Shown here in pieces: positions 25,660-34,331 of a stretch of 38,474 nt of DNA. The stretch is from GCA-2697345 sp045565015. GTDB lineage: Bacteria; Pseudomonadota; Alphaproteobacteria; Rhodobacterales; Rhodobacteraceae. The stretch is taken from positions 1-38,474 of the forward strand of contig JBJLGD010000018.1 of the NCBI GenBank assembly GCA_045565015.1. The letters run 5' to 3'. The translations under genes were made by a program, and so were the position numbers. Under the pieces are notes generated by a model. It was not told the DNA's origin and did no database searches. It saw nothing but the letters and a program-made list of their open reading frames with translations. Each line of letters begins with the position of its first letter. Position 1 is the stretch's first letter.

Positions 25660-26526
25660 ATGTTTAGTAAGGAACCAACAGAAAATCTTCGTGGCATATC
25701 AAGGTTTAGATTTATATTTAGTCGGGACAAAAAAGCCCCTGTTGCGATTGTTATAATCTTAATATTTCTATTATCTGCCATCTTCGCACCTTGGTTGGCA
25801 CCGTACGACCCAAATGAAATGACGTTGGAGATGATGGAAGCGCCATCAAAAATGCATTTGTTGGGTACAGATGATTTGGGGCGTGATCTCCTTTCTAGAA
25901 TAATATGGGGCACACAAATTTCCCTTTTTGTTGGTGTTTCAACTGTTGCTATATCACTAATACTAGGTGTTATCTTAGGTGTTGTAGCCGGATATTACGG
26001 TGGCTGGGCTGATATGATAATTATGCGATATATTGATCTTCAGTGGGCCTTTCCTAATTTCATAATAGCAGTCTACCTGGTGGCGGTTTTTGGAACAGGT
26101 CTATTGAATGTTATTGTTGCCATTTCATTGGCATTCTTAGATGACTTTGCTCGCATAGCAAGGTCAATGGTATTAACACTGAAAGAACAACAATTTGTAG
26201 AAGCCGCAAGAACAAACGGTAGTTCTAACTTACGAATTATGTTTAAACACATATTACCTAATGCCGCGGCACCTATAATTGTACAAGCAACAGTGAGTGT
26301 ATCTTATGCTATATTAGGTGAAGCTTCATTATCTTTCCTAGGCCTTGGAGTTAGTGCAAATACACCTACGTGGGGCCTCATTTTAGCTGACGGGCGAAGT
26401 TTTATAAGCCAAGCGTGGTGGCTTGGAGTTTATCCAGGGTTAGCTATAATGCTTATAGTCCTATCAATAAACTTTCTAGGTGATAGTTTGCGGGACACTT
26501 TAGATGTTAAAGAGAATTTGATTTAA
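25660..26526 (+). CDS. dppC: Dipeptide-type ABC transporter permease DppC
   Basis: A 288-residue DppC/OppC-type permease. It has FLLSAIFAPWLAPYDPNEM, the family signature HLLGTDDLGRDLLSRIIWG and the EAA loop FVEAARTNGSSNLRIMFKHILPNAAAP. It starts two bases after dppB. Its stop overlaps by four bases with the stop of the convergent racemase-family gene, so no ATPase gene (dppD/dppF) can follow in this operon; the ATPases must come from elsewhere. Confidence 0.93.
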   Translation: MFSKEPTENLRGISRFRFIFSRDKKAPVAIVIILIFLLSAIFAPWLAPYDPNEMTLEMMEAPSKMHLLGTDDLGRDLLSRIIWGTQISLFVGVSTVAISLILGVILGVVAGYYGGWADMIIMRYIDLQWAFPNFIIAVYLVAVFGTGLLNVIVAISLAFLDDFARIARSMVLTLKEQQFVEAARTNGSSNLRIMFKHILPNAAAPIIVQATVSVSYAILGEASLSFLGLGVSANTPTWGLILADGRSFISQAWWLGVYPGLAIMLIVLSINFLGDSLRDTLDVKENLI

Positions 26527-27278
26527 TAATATTTTTCCGTAAAAATTTCTCCTGGGCAGTCGTTTAATTCACTTTCTGAAAGGCTCACTTTTGCTTTTTT
26601 TAACATACTCCAGATTAGCACTTGGTTTGAAGAAAGTACTGGTTTTCCAGTTATGCGTTCTGCTTCATCCAAAATAGAAAAACTCTTTAAGTTTGTACAA
26701 GAAACAAAAACCGCATCTACTTCTTCTAAAGCAGCAGCTTCGATAGCTTTCAGCGTATCACCTTCATTTATTGATGCAACAACAGACTCTAACTCCTGAT
26801 CAAACGAAATAGCTGAGAAAATTTCAAAACCTTTAGAGGTAAAATAATTTCTTATTTCTCTACTGACTGACATAATGTACGGAGAAACGAATCCAATTCT
26901 CCTCGCCTTTAAAACCTGCAATGCATCACACGCTGCAGATATTGGGTCTGTTACCTCAGCAGTTCTGTGAACTTTTTTTATAATATTTTCTACCTGACTT
27001 GGGCCTATTATCGTTGCACCTGACGTGCAAGCATATGCAATTGCATCAAGGTTTAAACTAGTTGGAAAAAGTGCCGCTGCAGCAGGCAAGTCTTTTGTCA
27101 TTTTTTTTAGAGTTTCTGGAGTTACCTGTGGTTCACTGGGTATTCGGGAATGATATAAGTCACAACGCTTGGGTAGAATGTTTCTTAACTCAGTTTCTAT
27201 AGTTTGATCCGCTTTAAGAACTATAAGGCCAAGTTTTTTCTTAGTGTCAGGTGTCAGTCTAAAGGGGAAACTTACCAA
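26523..27278 (-). CDS. Asp/Glu racemase / maleate isomerase-family protein
   Basis: About 251 residues, a two-domain enzyme of the Asp/Glu racemase superfamily. The two catalytic Cys are in AYACTSGATIIG (Cys84) and VDAVFVSCTNL (Cys194), with GKPVLSSNQVLIW near the C-terminus, closest in pattern to maleate cis-trans isomerase and arylmalonate decarboxylase. No ATG fits. The TTG at 27278 is preferred because GGAG lies 6 bases upstream; a TTG at 27290 would add four residues. Relatives racemise amino acids or isomerise maleate; in this locus a racemase for a D-residue is possible. It is divergent from the M24 peptidase. Confidence 0.82.
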   Translation of the reverse strand: MVSFPFRLTPDTKKKLGLIVLKADQTIETELRNILPKRCDLYHSRIPSEPQVTPETLKKMTKDLPAAAALFPTSLNLDAIAYACTSGATIIGPSQVENIIKKVHRTAEVTDPISAACDALQVLKARRIGFVSPYIMSVSREIRNYFTSKGFEIFSAISFDQELESVVASINEGDTLKAIEAAALEEVDAVFVSCTNLKSFSILDEAERITGKPVLSSNQVLIWSMLKKAKVSLSESELNDCPGEIFTEKYY

Positions 27279-27470
27279 TTTTTTCTCCAATTCTCAAATA
27301 GTATTGTATCATGTGCGTGTGGTTTTTGACATATTAAAAAACTAAAATTTCATTATAACTATTACTTGACCAAAGTTTAAAAGTTCAAGATGTTAAATAT
27401 TATGCAACCATAGCTTCAAATTAAATATTCTATACCCGTTAAAATATCCTATATCATGCAAGGAAAAAAC

Positions 27471-28601
27471 GTGCCAGACTTTGACAAAACAGAATATGAG
27501 AAGCGGCTTGAGAGTATTCAATCCTTAATGAAAAAAGAACATCTTCCCGCAATATTACTCAACACGGAGGCTGAAATTTTATATTTTACAGGCTTCCGAA
27601 CACTTTTTTGGCAAAGCCCTACACGCCCTTGGTTTCTAGTAGTCCCTCAAACAGGAATGCCCATTGCTATTATACCAGAAATTGGCTTTGATTTGATGAG
27701 TAAATGCTGGATTGACGATATACGCTGCTGGCCTGCCCCAAGACCTTCAGATGATGGCATTAGCTTGCTAGAAAGCGTTTTATCAAACTACTCCCAGGTC
27801 GGCCTGCTCATGGGCCATGAAACACATGTACATATGCCATTACAAAGCTTTAATCTTCTTACAAGAAAATTAAAGGTAGAATGGTGTGATGCTACATCAC
27901 TTATTCGTTCGGCCAGAATGATAAAATCAGAAAATGAAATAAACTTGATCCGTAAGATATGTAGTATCGCCGGGAGAAGCTTCGATAATATTTCCTTGAT
28001 CTCACACCTTAATCAACCACTCTCAGAGTTATTTAAATCTTTTAAAATTGACCTTTTAAACGAGGGGGCAGACGACGTCCCCTATCTTGTAGGTGGTGTT
28101 GGTCAACCAAGTTACTCTGATATAATTTCCCCCGCAACGGACACGCCCTTAAAGCTTGGAGATACATTTATGCTAGATACTGGCGCTGTATATAAGGGCT
28201 ACTATTGTGATTTTGATCGCAACTTCTCTATTGGGAAACCCTCCAATGCAATTAACACCGCTTATAGGCTTTTGTGGGAAACAACAGAGTTAGCCTTAGC
28301 GTCTGCTAGGCCAGGACTTACCACAAGTGAGCTATTCTTTATTATGGAAAAGAATCTTCAGACTAAATCCTCAGAGGTGGGTAGGTTAGGTCACGGTTTA
28401 GGCCTGCAGCTTACAGAGTGGCCCTCAATTGCACCTTGGGATGACACTGTCTTGCGAGAAAATATGGTTATAACAATTGAACCCAGTGTTTCTGTTGAAG
28501 GTGGTGGTGTTTTAGTTTCTGAAGAAAATATAGTGATCCGCGATGGTCTACCAGAGTTATTAACAAAAAGAGCGACCCCCGAGATTCCAATTATAATATA
28601 A
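27471..28601 (+). CDS. M24-family metallopeptidase (Xaa-Pro/ectoine hydrolase type)
   Basis: A 376-residue creatinase-fold peptidase. The five metal ligands are seen: Asp in MLDTGAVY, Asp in CDFDRNF, His in GHGLGLQ, Glu in TIEPSV and Glu in VSEENIV. The N-terminal creatinase domain precedes them. The start is placed at the GTG at 27471 because AAGGA lies 6-7 bases before it; the ATG five codons earlier has no ribosome-binding site. The family covers Xaa-Pro dipeptidase, creatinase and ectoine hydrolase (DoeA); the substrate cannot be fixed here. The context of a peptide importer and GGT-type hydrolase suggests a cytosolic peptide-cleavage step. Confidence 0.87.
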   Translation: MPDFDKTEYEKRLESIQSLMKKEHLPAILLNTEAEILYFTGFRTLFWQSPTRPWFLVVPQTGMPIAIIPEIGFDLMSKCWIDDIRCWPAPRPSDDGISLLESVLSNYSQVGLLMGHETHVHMPLQSFNLLTRKLKVEWCDATSLIRSARMIKSENEINLIRKICSIAGRSFDNISLISHLNQPLSELFKSFKIDLLNEGADDVPYLVGGVGQPSYSDIISPATDTPLKLGDTFMLDTGAVYKGYYCDFDRNFSIGKPSNAINTAYRLLWETTELALASARPGLTTSELFFIMEKNLQTKSSEVGRLGHGLGLQLTEWPSIAPWDDTVLRENMVITIEPSVSVEGGGVLVSEENIVIRDGLPELLTKRATPEIPIII

Positions 28602-28630
28602 GTTTGAGGTTTTTGGTTTTAAAAGTTAAA

Positions 28631-28933
28631 TTAGATCACAACCTCAAAACCTTCAAAAACTGGATGCCCAAGATACACAGAGCTGTGCTTTCCCGCGCCT
28701 TTATGGGCTGCTCGAAACTCCTCAGATTTTGTCCAATTTAGGAAATCTTTTTTGGATTTCCAAGTACTATGTGATGCATATAATGTGAAGGTCTCGTTAG
28801 AACCTCCCTTTATTAAATTAAAGCTTTTGAACCCCGGGACTTTATCAAGGTGTGTTTCGCGGTCTCTCCAAATTTTCTCAAAATCTCCTTCTTTTCCAAG
28901 AACTATTTGGAACCTGTTCATCGCAATATACAT
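28631..28933 (-). CDS. IsdG-type heme-degrading monooxygenase (ABM domain)
   Basis: A 100-residue dimeric alpha-beta barrel protein of the antibiotic biosynthesis monooxygenase family. The residues that mark IsdG-type heme oxygenases are all present at the expected places: Asn6 (YIAMNRF), Trp67 (FLNWTKS) and His77 (RAAHKGAG). Such enzymes open heme and release iron in the cytosol. The C-terminus YLGHPVFEGFEV is typical of the alphaproteobacterial members. No heme transporter is nearby. Convergent with the M24 gene. Confidence 0.8.
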   Translation of the reverse strand: MYIAMNRFQIVLGKEGDFEKIWRDRETHLDKVPGFKSFNLIKGGSNETFTLYASHSTWKSKKDFLNWTKSEEFRAAHKGAGKHSSVYLGHPVFEGFEVVI

Positions 28934-28953
28934 TTAAAATACCCACAAGTAGT

Positions 28954-29250
28954 TTATTTAATTATTTTAATACGCCTTAAAAATTTTTTTTGGATGCGGA
29001 GAAAGTATTTGAATTGACCAAATACACTTGCAACAGCAAGTAAGCACATTTGATACACCAGAAGTACCAATATTACCTTCAAAGCCAGATAGAAAGGATA
29101 AAATAACACCAAATCTCGCAGCCCTAAAATTTCTTCAACTAACTCTGAAACAACTACTGACCCACTGCCCGTGATAGCAAAAACCACGAATATAACAATA
29201 AGATGTGTGAGGGAGTCCGCATGGAATATTTTTATTGCTCTCTGTATCAT
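28954..29250 (-). CDS. Small membrane protein, DUF6787-like
   Basis: A 98-residue protein with two hydrophobic segments (about 15-35 and 55-78) and a basic C-terminus (FLRIQKKFLRRIKIIK), so both ends are probably cytoplasmic. The pattern ITGSGSVVVS, a LPFYLALK-like second segment and FGQFKYFLRIQKKFLRR recalls a conserved small membrane protein family (DUF6787 by memory; not tested). Function is unknown. It lies just upstream of the heme monooxygenase on the same strand with a 20-base gap. Confidence 0.6.
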   Translation of the reverse strand: MIQRAIKIFHADSLTHLIVIFVVFAITGSGSVVVSELVEEILGLRDLVLFYPFYLALKVILVLLVYQMCLLAVASVFGQFKYFLRIQKKFLRRIKIIK

Positions 29251-29356
29251 TTATATTCTACCAGCTTCAGACATTATTCTAACGTTTGGAGTTTATGCAT
29301 TACACACAGAAGGATAAAAACCTGACTTAGGGTCGCAGTCTACATTGATTTACTAC

Positions 29357-30874
29357 TTAAGAATATAAGCCTTCAAACTCCTCTCTAAGTTTGTTTTTTT
29401 GAACCTTCCCCATAGTGTTTCTGGGAAGGTTTTCCAAAATGATAAGTTTATTTGGTCTCTTAAAGGCGGCTAAAGAGGTAGATAGCTCTTTTAAAATTTT
29501 TTCTGCTTCTAATCTATACCCCCTTTTAGCAACCAAAAACCCAACCCCAGTCTCTCCAAAATCTGGGTGAGGGATGCCGACTACCGCACTCTCCAGAACA
29601 CCCTCTTGAAGATCAAGTAATAGTTCTATTTCTTTGGGGTAAATATTATATCCGCCAGATATTATTAAGTCCTTGTTACGGCCAACAATTTCTATATATC
29701 CATCCGGATCAATTAAACCCAAATCTCCCGTTATGAAATACCCATCTTCTCGCAATTCTTCTTTTGTTTTTTCTGGCATTCCCCAATAGCCTCTAAATAC
29801 GTTAGGCCCTCGAACCTCAATTTGACCAACTTCGTTCGTTTTTAGCATCTTTCCCGTCTCTAGGTTTGTTATTTTTATTTCGACCCCCGGAAGAGGAAAG
29901 CCTACTGTACCAGGTCTTCTTTCTCCATAGTATGGGTTTGATGTATTCATATTTGTTTCGGTCATACCATAGCGCTCAAGAATGTGGTGACCAGTACATT
30001 TTAGAAAGCTTGCGTGAGTTTCTGCCAAAAGGGGCGCACTTCCAGAGATAAAAACTCGTATGTTCCTTGTTAACTCTTTAGTCAATCTTTCGTCTTCTAA
30101 TAACCTAACATAAAATGTAGGAACTCCCATCATTGCTGTTGCTCTCGGCAGGCTCTCTATAACTTTATCTAAATCAAACTTATTTAAAAAAATCATAGAT
30201 CCACCCGTTAGAAGTATCACGTTTGTTGCAACAAAAAGACCGTGGGTGTGAAATATTGGTAAAGCGTGTAATAAGATATCGTTATGATCAAACTTCCAGT
30301 AATCTTTTAATGTCTGTGCATTTGACAACAAGTTTTCATGACTAAGCATAGCTCCCTTAGATTTTCCAGTGGTACCAGATGTATAGAGTATTGCCGCTAG
30401 ATCTTCTATTTTACAGCTTACTGTATCAAAGCTATTGGACATTTTAGAAGCTAAATCACCTAAACTACCGAACCCTTTCGAGTCTAATGTTTTTATTAAT
30501 ACTTCAAACTCATTTTCTAAAAATGCCAAGGTCTCCTCATAAGCAGGATCACAAACTAAAATTTTTGCACCGCTATCATGTACAAAATAGGAAACCTCAC
30601 TGGCCGTATAACCGTTATTGAGGGGAAGGAAAATAATACCAGATTGCACGCACGCTGCGTACATTGCCAGCGAGTAAGGTGACTTCTCAGCCTGTAGTAC
30701 TAAACGGTCTCCTTTAGAAACGCCTAAACTGGATATAGCATTTGCCAGACTTGCCACTAAAAGTAAAAAATCTTTATAAGTAATAATGTCATGGTTGTTC
30801 ATACGTAAAAATGCTTTTGTTTTACTCTCATGACATCCGAATAAGGTGTCAAAAAGTGGGTTATTTTGCTTCAT
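29357..30874 (-). CDS. matB: Malonyl-CoA synthetase (MatB-type acyl-CoA ligase)
   Basis: A 505-residue AMP-forming ligase. The start is placed at the ATG at 30874, with GAGGG 9 bases upstream; an ATG at 30883 abuts that site. It has the P-loop YTSGTTGKSKGAML, the core motif ERYGMTETNMNTSNPY (the TETNMNTSNPY form is distinctive of MatB), GDLGLIDPDGYIEIVGR and the C-terminal catalytic Lys in NTMGKVQKN. It makes malonyl-CoA from malonate, ATP and CoA. No malonyl-CoA decarboxylase or malonate transporter is adjacent. Divergent from glk across an extremely AT-rich 180-base gap. Confidence 0.92.
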   Translation of the reverse strand: MKQNNPLFDTLFGCHESKTKAFLRMNNHDIITYKDFLLLVASLANAISSLGVSKGDRLVLQAEKSPYSLAMYAACVQSGIIFLPLNNGYTASEVSYFVHDSGAKILVCDPAYEETLAFLENEFEVLIKTLDSKGFGSLGDLASKMSNSFDTVSCKIEDLAAILYTSGTTGKSKGAMLSHENLLSNAQTLKDYWKFDHNDILLHALPIFHTHGLFVATNVILLTGGSMIFLNKFDLDKVIESLPRATAMMGVPTFYVRLLEDERLTKELTRNIRVFISGSAPLLAETHASFLKCTGHHILERYGMTETNMNTSNPYYGERRPGTVGFPLPGVEIKITNLETGKMLKTNEVGQIEVRGPNVFRGYWGMPEKTKEELREDGYFITGDLGLIDPDGYIEIVGRNKDLIISGGYNIYPKEIELLLDLQEGVLESAVVGIPHPDFGETGVGFLVAKRGYRLEAEKILKELSTSLAAFKRPNKLIILENLPRNTMGKVQKNKLREEFEGLYS

Positions 30875-31054
30875 AATGTTCATCCCTCTTTTGATAGCAG
30901 TGCTATAAAGAAATCGTTAAGTGGTTTAATAACGTCAGCATTATTTTTACTTTATTATCTCTATAAAGAGAAAATAAATTAGTATAGTTTAATTTTACTT
31001 TTAGATAATTTAAAATTTAAACTCTAAAAATAAATTATATAAGTTGAGGGATAA

Positions 31055-32070
31055 ATGACTTTTTTGTTTGCGGATATTGGTGGTACAAATGCTAGATTTG
31101 GTTATACTGATTCAGAGAACTCAAATATCAAATTCATAAAAAGTTACGAAGTTAGGCTCTATCAAACTATTGAAGAGTCTATAAAACATTATTGCTCAGA
31201 GCATAAAATATCACCACATACACTGAGTTTATGTGTAGCAGCGCCCACAAACAAGAATAGTATAGTTTTTACGAATAACCATTGGCGGTTTGAAAGGGAT
31301 GCTATTTGTAAAACTTTAGGAATCACACAATTATTGTGCATAAACGACTTTACAGCTCAAGCCTTAGCACAAATACCGTATGTCAAAAACGGCTTAGATC
31401 GTAGGGGTTCAAATAATTCCGATTTTTTAGAAAGCGTTAATAAAGGTGAACCAGATGACTCTTCCTCAGTTTTTGTTATTGGTCCAGGGACGGGGTTAGG
31501 GGCCTCTACACTTGTTAAAGTTGGTGATAGTTTCAAAGCATTACAAGCTGAGGGTGGGCATACACACTTTTCGCCAACAAATAAAGTTGAGTTAGACTTG
31601 TTATTTTGGTTACAAAATAATTTGGACCTGTCTCAACTGAGAATGTTATTAGTGGCGCTGGGTTAGAAAATATATACCAGTTTTTAACTTCAACTGTCGC
31701 CAATCTTGATGGAAATGAGTTAAAAGCCAAGGATATCGGTTCTTTGGCACTCAATGGCGATCCTTTAACGATAAAGGCCGTTAATGTAATGATGGGGGCT
31801 TTGGGAACTGCTGTAGCAAATGGCGTACTGACTACCGGTTCTTTTCAAGGTGTAATAATTTGCGGTGGCATTATACCTAACCTTTTAGACCTATTTTATA
31901 AAAGCCCATTTTTTGATAGATTTACTTACAATAAACCGAAATACACTACTTTATTAGAAAATGTACCGATATATATTTCTAAAGACCCATATGCTGGTCT
32001 TAAAGGTTGTCAACAAGCACTCCACAATAAGTTTCTAAAATCAGAGATTAATCGTTTCATGGATGACTAA
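31055..32070 (+). pseudogene. glk: Glucokinase with one frameshift
   Basis: ROK-unrelated bacterial glucokinase (338 residues if the frame is mended), phosphorylating glucose with ATP. The first frame gives ADIGGTNARFGYT, CINDFTAQALA, IGPGTGLGAS and EGGHTHFSPT, then stops at 31666 after an aberrant tail. The -1 frame restores GPVSTENVISGAGLENIY, ICGGIIPNLLDLF and DPYAGLKGC. One G is missing at the TTGG around 31624-31625 (TTG GGA CCT would give Leu-Gly-Pro). All motifs on both sides are intact, so this is a very recent mutation or a sequence error. GAGGG precedes the ATG. The overall length is normal once repaired. Confidence 0.88.
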
Positions 32071-32222
32071 CGTGGTTTTAGCCTTGCTTTATTAATATAG
32101 GAATCAGCAGGATAAAATTAAGACTTTTATCTTTTATTCTTTCACAATTTATCATTGCTTTTATTGCTACAGGAATATTTATTAAAATTATAATAATTAT
32201 AAAGGTTTTAAGAACTAGTTGA

Positions 32223-32906
32223 ATGAAAATTGGAATACTAATAACTGGACATACACCCGATAAGCTTGTTGATGAATTCGGTAGTTATGGAGATATGTTT
32301 GAAAATCTTCTAAAAGATGAAAGTTTTACTTTTGCACAATACACAGTTCTAGAAGGAAACTTTCCAAATTTAGATGATTGTGATGGGTACGTTATTACTG
32401 GGTCAAAATTTGGTGCCTACGATTGTTTAGATTGGATTCCAAGGTTAGAAAAATTTATCAGAAACTGTTTCGACACAGATACACCTGTAGCAGGGTTCTG
32501 CTTTGGTCATCAAATAATGGCTCAGGCTATGGGAGGGGTCGTCGAAAAATTTTCTGGTGGGTGGGACGTTGGTTATAAAACTTATAACCTTACTTTTCAG
32601 GAAAAAAATGAAAAAGCTTCTGTAATGGCTTGGCATCAAGACCAAGTTATTGAAAAGCCTAGAGATGCACAGTTGATTGCTTCATCAAGTTTTTGTAAAA
32701 TAGCAGGGCTCAAATATGGAAATATAGGTCTGAGCTTACAATCTCATCCAGAGTATAACAGTGATTTTCTAAAAGGCTTGATGCGTGAGCGAGGCGCTTT
32801 ACTGCCAAAACATGCAAAAGATGGTTTCTACGAAAATATACATTCGCCACTATCGACTGAAAGAGTTACACTTATGATAAAGGATTTTTTTAAGGCCAAC
32901 AGTTAA
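32223..32906 (+). CDS. Class I glutamine amidotransferase (gamma-glutamyl hydrolase-type)
   Basis: A 227-residue stand-alone GATase1 domain. The triad is nucleophile Cys93 in VAGFCFGHQ, His175 and Glu177 in SHPEY. It resembles the GuaA-type GATase proteins found next to PuuA-like synthetases. Within this locus a likely role is hydrolysis of a gamma-glutamyl amide such as gamma-glutamyl-GABA (PuuD-like step), but PuuD proper belongs to a different subgroup, so this is inference. It precedes a class III aminotransferase by 13 bases. Confidence 0.85.
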   Translation: MKIGILITGHTPDKLVDEFGSYGDMFENLLKDESFTFAQYTVLEGNFPNLDDCDGYVITGSKFGAYDCLDWIPRLEKFIRNCFDTDTPVAGFCFGHQIMAQAMGGVVEKFSGGWDVGYKTYNLTFQEKNEKASVMAWHQDQVIEKPRDAQLIASSSFCKIAGLKYGNIGLSLQSHPEYNSDFLKGLMRERGALLPKHAKDGFYENIHSPLSTERVTLMIKDFFKANS

Positions 32907-32919
32907 AAGGAAAAGACCT

Positions 32920-34317
32920 ATGGATAATATTCCTAACCATATACCCACTGCTGAATTACAAGCTTTAGACGCTGCACATCACTTACATCCTTTTACAGAC
33001 GGCGCTGCTCTCAAAAAAAAGGGGACTAGAGTAATTACTAGTGCTAAAGGAGTGTATCTATATGATTCCGAGGGAAACAAACTACTTGACGCAATGTCTG
33101 GGCTTTGGTGTGTAAATATTGGTTATGGTCGTCATGAATTAGCTGACGTGGCTCAAGATCAGATGAAAAAACTTCCATATTATAATACCTTCTTTCAAAC
33201 TAGCCATCTCTCTGTAATTTCATTATCTGAAAAACTTTCTCAAATTTCTCCTGCGAAATTTAACAACGTATTCTATGCCAGCTCAGGTTCAGAAGCTAAC
33301 GATACAAATATTCGAATTTGCCGGCATTACTGGGCAGCAATAGGAAAACCTTCAAAAAAAACAATAATAAGCAGGCACAATAGTTATCACGGATCTACTA
33401 TGGGTGGCGCTTCCTTAGGTGGGATGGGGTATATGCACTCTCAAGGTGGATTACCCATTCCAGACATAACTCATATTGATCAACCATACTGGTATGGTGA
33501 AGGTGGAGAGGCATCCCCTAAAGAGTTTGGGCTTGAAAGAGCCCAACAACTTGAAAAGAAAATACTAGAGTTAGGTGAAGAGAATATTGCTGCTTTCATT
33601 GCTGAACCAATTCAAGGGGCCGGAGGTGTTATTGTTCCACCCAAAACATATTGGCCAGAAATTCAACGGATATGTGACGCTTATGAAATCCTCTTGATTG
33701 CTGACGAAGTGATCTGTGGGTTTGGTCGAACTGGAAACTTATTTGGATCAGAAACCTTGAATATTAGACCAGACATTATGACAATAGCTAAAGGTCTATC
33801 CTCAGGGTATGCGCCAATAGGGGGTTCACTGGTTTGCGATGAAGTTGCAGATGTAATTAATAACGCTGGGGAATTTAGTCATGGCTATACTTATAGCGGG
33901 CATCCAGTATCGTGCGCAGTCGCACTGGAAAATCTCCGTATACTAGAGGATGAAAAAATTATTCAGAAAGCTAGCTCTGATACCATGCCTAATTTGAAAA
34001 AGAAATGGACTGAGCTAACAAATCATCCGTTAGTTGGAGATGTAAATATTTTAGGTTTTATGGGTTCAATCGCTTTAACACCAGATAAAAGTTCCCGAGC
34101 AAAATTTTCATCCCCTGAAGGAACAATCGGTTTAATTTGCAGAGAGCACTGTTTCTCTAACAACTTAATTATGCGTCATGTAGGTGATCGTATGGTTATT
34201 TCTCCCCCATTAATTATTTCAAACGAGGAAATTGATATTCTTATATCTCGAGTTAATAAATCACTCGACCAAACGCTTTTTGATATAAAGAATTTGGGGC
34301 TTTATGAGGTCGGTTAA
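32920..34317 (+). CDS. Class III PLP-dependent aminotransferase (putrescine-pyruvate type)
   Basis: A 465-residue omega-aminotransferase. The family marks are YASSGSEANDTNIR (119-132), SRHNSYHGSTMGG, ADEVICGFGRTG (261-272, PLP Asp262) and the PLP Lys291 in TIAKGLSSGYAPIGG. The sequence type matches polyamine/beta-alanine-pyruvate aminotransferases (SpuC-like). Close neighbours point to putrescine or a gamma-glutamyl polyamine as substrate. It is convergent with the agmatinase gene. Confidence 0.9.
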   Translation: MDNIPNHIPTAELQALDAAHHLHPFTDGAALKKKGTRVITSAKGVYLYDSEGNKLLDAMSGLWCVNIGYGRHELADVAQDQMKKLPYYNTFFQTSHLSVISLSEKLSQISPAKFNNVFYASSGSEANDTNIRICRHYWAAIGKPSKKTIISRHNSYHGSTMGGASLGGMGYMHSQGGLPIPDITHIDQPYWYGEGGEASPKEFGLERAQQLEKKILELGEENIAAFIAEPIQGAGGVIVPPKTYWPEIQRICDAYEILLIADEVICGFGRTGNLFGSETLNIRPDIMTIAKGLSSGYAPIGGSLVCDEVADVINNAGEFSHGYTYSGHPVSCAVALENLRILEDEKIIQKASSDTMPNLKKKWTELTNHPLVGDVNILGFMGSIALTPDKSSRAKFSSPEGTIGLICREHCFSNNLIMRHVGDRMVISPPLIISNEEIDILISRVNKSLDQTLFDIKNLGLYEVG

Positions 34318-34331
34318 TTATTAATAAACTA

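Noticed and set aside
31620..31666. Programmed frameshift in glk
   Set aside because: No slippery heptamer, no downstream structure and no known recoding in glucokinases; a simple one-base loss at GG fits better.
32071..32222. Hydrophobic open frame ending at the TGA before the amidotransferase
   Set aside because: It has no ATG, GTG or TTG start and no ribosome-binding site; AT-rich spacer DNA easily gives Leu/Ile/Phe codons.
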